From: Candidatus Aenigmatarchaeota archaeon
Lineage (GTDB): Archaea > Aenigmatarchaeota > Aenigmatarchaeia > GW2011-AR5
Assembly: GCA_016187365.1 (NCBI GenBank)
Contig: JACPJX010000028.1
Coordinates: forward strand, 1 to 16,364
Reading direction: 5' to 3'
Length of the DNA: 16,364 nt
Part shown: positions 12,779-16,364 of the stretch, piece after piece
How positions within the stretch are numbered: the stretch's first letter is position 1
Layout: every line of letters starts with the position of its first letter
Notes under the pieces: model-generated
The model's input: only the letters and a program-made list of their open reading frames with translations
The model's database searches: none
What the model was told of the DNA's origin: nothing
Program-made: the position numbers and the translations under genes

Positions 12779-12870
12779 GTGAAGCAAATAAAGAATCCCG
12801 ACACGCTTATTTGCTTCACATATAGTGCCCAAGAAAACTATATCCTGAATGTTTTCTTGGAGCACTATAT
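12779..12870 (+). promoter_or_regulatory. Two adjoining long hairpins in the rps10 leader
   Basis: Hairpin A is a perfect 13-bp stem GTGAAGCAAATAA/TTATTTGCTTCAC (12779-12791 and 12807-12819) with a 15-base loop. Hairpin B starts at the next base: a 19-bp stem with one bulge (12820-12838 with 12851-12870) and a 12-base loop. A TATA-like TTAATACTTTA (about 12745-12753) predicts transcription starting near base 12776, so the mRNA would open with both hairpins, ending 16 bases before the rps10 ATG. This looks like a structured 5' leader, perhaps for autogenous control of S10. The inner TATATAAAT (12866-12874) is too close to the ATG to be the leaderless promoter. Confidence 0.6.
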
Positions 12871-12886
12871 AAATAGAGTGGTTTGG

Positions 12887-13213
12887 ATGAATGTAGCGAG
12901 GATAAAACTGACTGGCAAGGATCCCAGGGAGCTTGACACACTGTGCAGCGAGATAAAGGACGTTGCCGTAAAGACCGGGGTTTCGGTTTCAGGCCCGATC
13001 CCAATGCCGACAAAGAAACTGCGCGTGCCGGTCATGAAGACGCCGTGCGGGGACGGCATGCACCGGGGCGGCGGCGGGGGCAACTGGGAGACGTGGGAGA
13101 TGCGCATCCACAAGCGCATACTGGATGTCGGCGCCAACGACCGCGTCCTGCGCCAGATAACAAGAATCCGCATACCCAAGGACGTCAATATTGAGATACA
13201 GCTCACCGACTGA
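12887..13213 (+). CDS. rps10: 30S ribosomal protein S10
   Basis: S10 (uS10) is a small-subunit head protein. The start is ATG 12887 (MNVARIKLTGKDPRELD), which matches the family. An open frame runs upstream to GTG 12779, but that stretch is the hairpin leader and does not resemble S10. Conserved segments are SGPIPMPTKKLRVPVMKTP and WEMRIHKRILDV, then RIRIPKDVNIEIQLTD at the C-terminus. Between them, residues about 54-68 hold an unusual Gly/His insertion (GDGMHRGGGGGNW) where most archaeal S10 have a short loop. Total length is 108 aa. No clear SD site precedes the ATG. Its neighbours are a small membrane gene and EF-1alpha; S10 next to EF-1alpha and EF-2 is classic, although here S10 comes first. 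Confidence 0.95.
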   Translation: MNVARIKLTGKDPRELDTLCSEIKDVAVKTGVSVSGPIPMPTKKLRVPVMKTPCGDGMHRGGGGGNWETWEMRIHKRILDVGANDRVLRQITRIRIPKDVNIEIQLTD

Positions 13214-13220
13214 TTTCTTC

Positions 13221-13231
13221 GGATTTATAAA
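13221..13231 (+). promoter_or_regulatory. TATA box for the 68-aa membrane gene
   Basis: GGATTTATAAA (13221-13231) is centred about 28 bases before the GTG at 13254, fitting a leaderless mRNA starting just after rps10. Confidence 0.45.
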
Positions 13232-13253
13232 GATACAGTTTCAGATTTTTCCT

Positions 13254-13460
13254 GTGAAGGCATACAAATTGGGGATTGGCGTGGTCCTCGGCGCAGTTGC
13301 CGCCGGAACTGCCGTATATATGTTGAAAAGGCGCAACGGAGAACCCGCAGAAGCTTTCGATGACAGATACATTGGCGAGATGCCTGCACGCCCCGAAGGG
13401 TTCGTGCCGGGACAGGCGGAATTTGCAGGACGTTCTCATGGGTACCCCAGAGATGTCTGA
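13254..13460 (+). CDS. Small N-terminally anchored membrane protein (68 aa)
   Basis: A GTG-started frame of 68 codons. The open frame extends further up over the end of rps10, but the TATA box fits GTG 13254. Residues about 6-24 form a Gly/Ala/Val-rich membrane span (LGIGVVLGAVAAGTAVYML), followed by the positively charged KRR, so the remainder should be cytosolic. The 40-residue tail is polar, with Pro and Gly, and has no clear domain. No family is recognised. It stands between rps10 and EF-1alpha, with its own promoter. Confidence 0.55.
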   Translation: MKAYKLGIGVVLGAVAAGTAVYMLKRRNGEPAEAFDDRYIGEMPARPEGFVPGQAEFAGRSHGYPRDV

Positions 13461-13483
13461 AGAGGCGGCGTCCGACAGAAACA

Positions 13484-13537
13484 TTTATAAAGATTCTAAT
13501 TGAGCATTTACAAGGCAATCAAATATAATTTGGAGGT
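13484..13537 (+). promoter_or_regulatory. EF-1alpha promoter and strong SD
   Basis: A TATA-like TTTATAAAG (13484-13492) predicts a start near 13515. A full GGAGGT (13532-13537) lies 8 bases before the ATG. This is one of the few strong SD sites in the window; most neighbours look leaderless, so the SD suits high expression. Confidence 0.6.
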
Positions 13538-13545
13538 AATTCATA

Positions 13546-14814
13546 ATGGCAGACAAGAAACCGCACTTCAATCTTGTTACGATAGGTCACGTTGACCACG
13601 GGAAGTCGACCCTTGTAGGCAGGCTGCTCTACGACACAGGCGCCATAAAGGAGGAGCAGATGAAGAAGCTCAAGGAACTGGCAAAGGAATTGAAGAAGGA
13701 GACCTTCGAGTTCGCTTTCGTCATGGACAACCTCAAGGAGGAGAGGGAGCGCGGGGTCACGATAGACATCATGCACAAGAGGTTTGACACGGGCAAGTTC
13801 TACTTCACTATCATAGACGCGCCGGGCCACAGGGACTTCGTGAAGAACATGATAACGGGAACCTCGCAGGCCGACGGGGCTATATTAGTATGCTCCGCCA
13901 AGGAGGGCGTCCAGGAGCAGACCAAGGAGCACGCCTACCTCGCGAAGGTGCTGGGAGTCAAGCAGGTCATAGTTGCAATAAACAAGATGGACGCTGTCAG
14001 TTATGACGAGAAGAAGTACGGCGAGGCAAAGGAAGCCATGACAAAGCTTCTCAGGAGCATCGGATACAAGACAGAGGCCATGAATTTTGTCCCGACTTCC
14101 GGCTACATGGGCGACAACGTCGCGAAGAAAAGCGACAAGATGGAATGGTACAAGGGCCCAACGCTTGTGGAAGCCCTGGACCAGTTCGAGCTGCCTGAGC
14201 AGCCTGTGGACAAGCCTCTCAGGGTGCCTATACAGGACGTTTACAGCATCACAGGAATAGGAACCGTGCCCGTAGGCCGTGTTGAAACAGGCATACTCAA
14301 GGTCAACGACAAGGTCGTTTTCGTGCCTTCCGGGGCGCAGGGGGAGGTCAAGACCATAGAGATGCACCATGAGCAGGCTCCTGAAGCAAGGCCGGGTGAT
14401 AATATAGGATTCAACGTGAGGGGCGTCGGCAAGGGCGACATCAAGAGGGGGGACGTGATGTGCCACCCCCAGAGTTCGGCGAAGCAGGTGAAGGAATTCA
14501 CCGCCCAGATAGTCGTTTTGAACCACCCTTCGGTCATCTCAAAGGGCTACACGCCGGTGTTCCACGTGCACACATCGCAGGTCGCATGCACGATAACCGA
14601 GATAACGAAGAAGCTCGACCCGAAAACCGGGCAGGTCGCGCAGGAAAACCCCGACTTCATCAAGACAGGCGATGCCGCGATAATAAAATGTGTCCCTTCA
14701 AAGCCGCTCATAATAGAGAAGCAGACCGAAATACCGCAGATGGCGCGCTTCGCAATAAGGGACATGGGCCAGACCGTGGCCGCGGGCGTCTGCATAGACG
14801 CCGTGACTGCATAG
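13546..14814 (+). CDS. tuf: Translation elongation factor EF-1alpha
   Basis: aEF-1alpha is the GTPase that carries aminoacyl-tRNA to the ribosome. P-loop GHVDHGKS (14-21), the switch region ERERGVTIDI, DAPGHRDF, NKMD and the TSGYMGDN region are all in place. Domain II has GIGTVPVGRVETGILK, and domain III ends ARFAIRDMGQTVAAGVC. At 422 aa it has normal archaeal length. The start is ATG 13546, supported by the GGAGGT SD and MADKKPHFNLV. A T-run just after the stop (14823-14831) may terminate transcription. Codon use is that of a highly expressed gene, with many AAG, GGC and ATA codons. It forms a group with rps10 before it and, on the other strand further on, EF-2. Confidence 0.98.
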   Translation: MADKKPHFNLVTIGHVDHGKSTLVGRLLYDTGAIKEEQMKKLKELAKELKKETFEFAFVMDNLKEERERGVTIDIMHKRFDTGKFYFTIIDAPGHRDFVKNMITGTSQADGAILVCSAKEGVQEQTKEHAYLAKVLGVKQVIVAINKMDAVSYDEKKYGEAKEAMTKLLRSIGYKTEAMNFVPTSGYMGDNVAKKSDKMEWYKGPTLVEALDQFELPEQPVDKPLRVPIQDVYSITGIGTVPVGRVETGILKVNDKVVFVPSGAQGEVKTIEMHHEQAPEARPGDNIGFNVRGVGKGDIKRGDVMCHPQSSAKQVKEFTAQIVVLNHPSVISKGYTPVFHVHTSQVACTITEITKKLDPKTGQVAQENPDFIKTGDAAIIKCVPSKPLIIEKQTEIPQMARFAIRDMGQTVAAGVCIDAVTA

Positions 14815-14841
14815 CCCGCGCTTATTTTTTTCAATCAACTA

Positions 14842-14851
14842 TTTTTAAATA
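14842..14851 (+). promoter_or_regulatory. Archaeal-type TATA box of the sigma-factor gene
   Basis: TTTTTAAATA is centred about 27 bases before the ATG at 14874, with no SD between. The gene seems to be read from an archaeal promoter as a leaderless mRNA. Confidence 0.55.
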
Positions 14852-14873
14852 AGTTTTCACATAATTCCTTGCT

Positions 14874-15485
14874 ATGGCAGCGAGCGAAGTTCCGGCAAGC
14901 ATGAACGGGCTTTTTTCTGCATACTCGGCCGGGACGCTTGGAAAGGACGACTTCTTCAACCGTCTTCATAGGACGAGTTACGAATATGTGAGGGGAATAT
15001 GCATGAAATACATGGGGAATCATGAGGATGCCGATGACATGGCGGCAACGGTCTTTTACAGGGCATACCAGCGCTTCGAAACTTTCGGAAACAGTGCCGC
15101 TTTTTCCAGCTGGCTGTACCAGATTGCAAATAATACATGTATTACGGAATTGAGATGGCAAAGAAGGCGCCGGAATTTCAGGATAGGCGACGAGTATGAA
15201 GAAGCGGCGGGAATTGTAAGTCTGGCGGCTCCCGAGAGCGGCATGCCGGACAGGCTTCTGGAGGGGGAGGAAGCCCTTGGCGAAATACGCGGCGCGTTTG
15301 GCCGCCTCCCTGACATGTTCCGCGGCGTTGTGGAGGATTCAATGATGGGCATCCCATACGAAACTATTTCTGCTGAGAGGGGGATTCCGATAGGAACAGT
15401 AAAGTCTAGGCTCCATCGCGGCAGGCGCCGGCTGCAGGAAATGCTTTCAGGGCTCGCTGGAGAATACGGAATCGGGATTTCCTAG
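14874..15485 (+). CDS. ECF-type RNA polymerase sigma-70 factor
   Basis: In bacteria these proteins bring RNA polymerase to promoters. Region sigma-2 spans about residues 30-100: YVRGICMKYMGNHEDADDMA, VFYRAYQRF and SSWLYQIANNTCITELRWQR follow the ECF pattern, including the -10 recognition helix and the basic RRRR end. A linker of about 30 residues follows. Region sigma-4 spans about 133-192: LPDMFRGVV, then the helix-turn-helix with ISAERGIPIGTVKSRLHRG, a near-consensus -35 recognition helix. At 203 aa it is the normal ECF size, with no extra domain. The archaeal promoter and codon use like that of neighbouring genes indicate a resident gene rather than contamination. No anti-sigma gene is adjacent; the next gene is convergent. 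Archaea use TBP/TFB, so its action here, whether with archaeal RNA polymerase or only as a DNA-binding protein, is unknown. Confidence 0.9.
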   Translation: MAASEVPASMNGLFSAYSAGTLGKDDFFNRLHRTSYEYVRGICMKYMGNHEDADDMAATVFYRAYQRFETFGNSAAFSSWLYQIANNTCITELRWQRRRRNFRIGDEYEEAAGIVSLAAPESGMPDRLLEGEEALGEIRGAFGRLPDMFRGVVEDSMMGIPYETISAERGIPIGTVKSRLHRGRRRLQEMLSGLAGEYGIGIS

Positions 15486-15551
15486 GGTTGTGCGCGTGGC
15501 ACGTGGTATTTTGTGAAAAATGACTTTAACCATTCATTGGAGAATTTGTAT

Positions 15552-16097
15552 TTATGATAGAATTTCCCATCCTATCACACGAACGACCTGATGTTCTGGA
15601 TGGACTAATTCTTTTCGTATTTGTTCAATACGATTCGATAGTTTGATACCCATAACTTGAGAAGCGATTATTTCAAATGATTTAATTAAAGGTTCTAGTA
15701 GAATCTTTGCCGGATCATGTTCATATCCTATAACAATTACTGCTTTTTTAGAATAACCGGACAATGAACTTAACTTACAACAATCACCGAGCAAAGAAAC
15801 ATTTCCTGTATATGGGTGTAATAAATTAACTGACCAATTTTCAGCTTCTCTTCCGTTGTCGCCAAAAGGTCTGGTAATTTTAAATTCGACAGCCCATTCT
15901 TTTTCTATAGACATATCCGGGGTTCTATGTGTTTTTGAATTTATTTTCTTTAAACTCAGACCATTTGCAATTTCTTTAACGATTTGCGGTTCTCCAAAAG
16001 GACCAATACCCGGTTTAAAATTCTTTTGAATAGGTCTGGTCGAGTCAAATTCTTTTAAAAAATCTGCAATTTGACAAACAAGTTGATTTATATCCAT
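15552..16097 (-). CDS. PD-(D/E)xK-like protein, possible nuclease (181 aa)
   Basis: No family is recognised with certainty. Residues 60-73 read PDMSIEKEWAVEFK, which fits a PD-(D/E)xK nuclease core (Asp 61, Glu 71, Lys 73), with an acidic helix before it (Glu 36 or 42). The surrounding order helix, PD strand, ExK strand, then helices is what small restriction-like endonucleases show. The DNA is plainly more A/T-rich than every neighbour, with codons such as AAA, ATT and TTT preferred, which suggests recent arrival. The open frame reaches GTG 16112, but ATG 16097 has a TATA-like CTTTAAGCTT (about 16119-16128) 27 bases upstream. There is no methyltransferase or partner within the window, so it may be a lone nuclease or the remnant of a restriction system. 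Confidence 0.6.
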   Translation of the reverse strand: MDINQLVCQIADFLKEFDSTRPIQKNFKPGIGPFGEPQIVKEIANGLSLKKINSKTHRTPDMSIEKEWAVEFKITRPFGDNGREAENWSVNLLHPYTGNVSLLGDCCKLSSLSGYSKKAVIVIGYEHDPAKILLEPLIKSFEIIASQVMGIKLSNRIEQIRKELVHPEHQVVRVIGWEILS

Positions 16098-16131
16098 ATC
16101 GCTCTGTTGCACAATTAAAGCTTAAAGTTCA

Positions 16132-16149
16132 CAAAAACGTCGGTTTTTG
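16132..16149 (-). terminator. Possible EF-2 terminator hairpin
   Basis: CAAAAAC/GTTTTTG with a 4-base loop is a 7-bp perfect stem ending 30 bases after the EF-2 stop on the minus strand, with a T5 run inside its 3' arm. It lies just before the promoter of the nuclease-like gene. Confidence 0.4.
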
Positions 16150-16178
16150 CCTTGTACTTGAATAGAATTTTAACAATC

Positions 16179-16364
16179 CTACAGCCCCATCGGCGCGTCC
16201 CTGTTCATGCCCTTCTTCTCGCGGATTTTCTGGATGACGCCCTGCTTGAGCTCCTCCGGAAGCCGCTCGAACATCACGTCAACCAGCGAGTAGAACCCCT
16301 TTCCGCCCGTAGCGCTCTTCAGCTGGCCCTCGAAGCCGAACATCTCCGCCACCGGCATCTTCGC
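16179..16364 (-). CDS. fusA: Elongation factor EF-2, C-terminal 61 residues (rest outside window)
   Basis: EF-2 is the translocation GTPase. Only the last 61 codons are present, open to the right edge. They read KMPVAEMFGFEGQLKSATGG, matching the family's domain V (PVAEMFGF then RSATxG), and end KIREKKGMNRDAPMGL. The segment GKGFYSLVDVMFERLP corresponds to the GRAFWSTxFxGFEPVP region. The stop is TAG at 16179-16181. EF-2 near EF-1alpha and S10 is a long-standing archaeal arrangement; here it faces them from the other strand with the sigma factor and the nuclease-like gene between. Confidence 0.93.
   Translation of the reverse strand, partial: AKMPVAEMFGFEGQLKSATGGKGFYSLVDVMFERLPEELKQGVIQKIREKKGMNRDAPMGL

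Noticed and set aside
12865..12874. TATATAAAT just before S10 as its promoter
   Set aside because: Its centre is only about 17 bases before the ATG, so transcription would start inside the gene; it is better read as part of the hairpin arm.
12779..12886. An in-frame GTG extension of S10 by 36 residues
   Set aside because: The stretch is two near-perfect hairpins and does not resemble the S10 N-terminus; ATG 12887 matches the family start.
13885..14526. A 213-codon minus-strand ORF opposite EF-1alpha
   Set aside because: It arises from the codon bias of the highly expressed EF-1alpha gene; no recognisable domain.
15486..15551. Short inverted repeats between the sigma factor and the nuclease-like gene
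   Set aside because: Stems are only 4-5 bp, which is within chance.
1..16364. tRNA, rRNA, CRISPR array, insertion sequence or intein
   Set aside because: I saw no tRNA T-arm motif with matching arms, no regularly spaced direct repeats, no transposase or terminal repeats, and the GTPase genes have uninterrupted normal lengths.

Overview
This window reads as chromosomal DNA from an archaeon. It encodes aIF2-gamma, aIF5B, EF-1alpha and EF-2, ribosomal proteins S6e and S10, and a cupin-type phosphoglucose isomerase. Many genes have an A/T-rich TATA-like box about 26-28 bases before the start codon with no room for a Shine-Dalgarno (SD) site, which fits archaeal leaderless transcripts. Small size and many micro-genes would suit a DPANN-like lineage (Micrarchaeota/Diapherotrites type), but the window does not prove this.

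Layout. 1-1262: 3' part of pyrG (CTP synthase), convergent with a two-gene minus unit (37-aa zinc ribbon plus a 198-aa unknown). 1985-2344: gene-poor, with paired hairpins and promoters, leading to a 34-aa very acidic microprotein. 2534-4670: minus-strand aIF2-gamma, a 52-aa membrane protein and S6e, with a 57-aa membrane protein on the plus strand between them. 4908-7610, plus: phosphoglucose isomerase, a 30-aa ORF, a thymidylate synthase with an MtrA-like N-terminal domain, and an unknown 109-aa protein. 7717-8397: a candidate toxin-antitoxin pair whose promoter carries three evenly spaced GATATC palindromes. 8421-12226, minus: aIF5B, PurD, nucleoside diphosphate kinase. 12227-12887: hairpin-rich DNA around an 87-aa unknown and the rps10 leader. 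12887-14814, plus: S10, a 68-aa membrane protein, EF-1alpha. 14874-15485: an ECF-type sigma-70 factor. 15552-16097, minus: an A/T-rich PD-(D/E)xK-like protein. 16179-16364: the C-terminus of EF-2.

The genes serve mainly translation (four translational GTPases and two ribosomal proteins) and nucleotide supply (PyrG, ThyA, PurD, Ndk). The main surprises are a complete bacterial-type ECF sigma factor behind an archaeal-looking promoter between EF-1alpha and EF-2; a recurrent two-hairpin element with fixed geometry and differing stems, suggestive of conserved RNA structure; and a structured rps10 leader. Several genes under 60 codons are called here from the DNA. All calls come from reading the sequence; no searches or folding programs were run.
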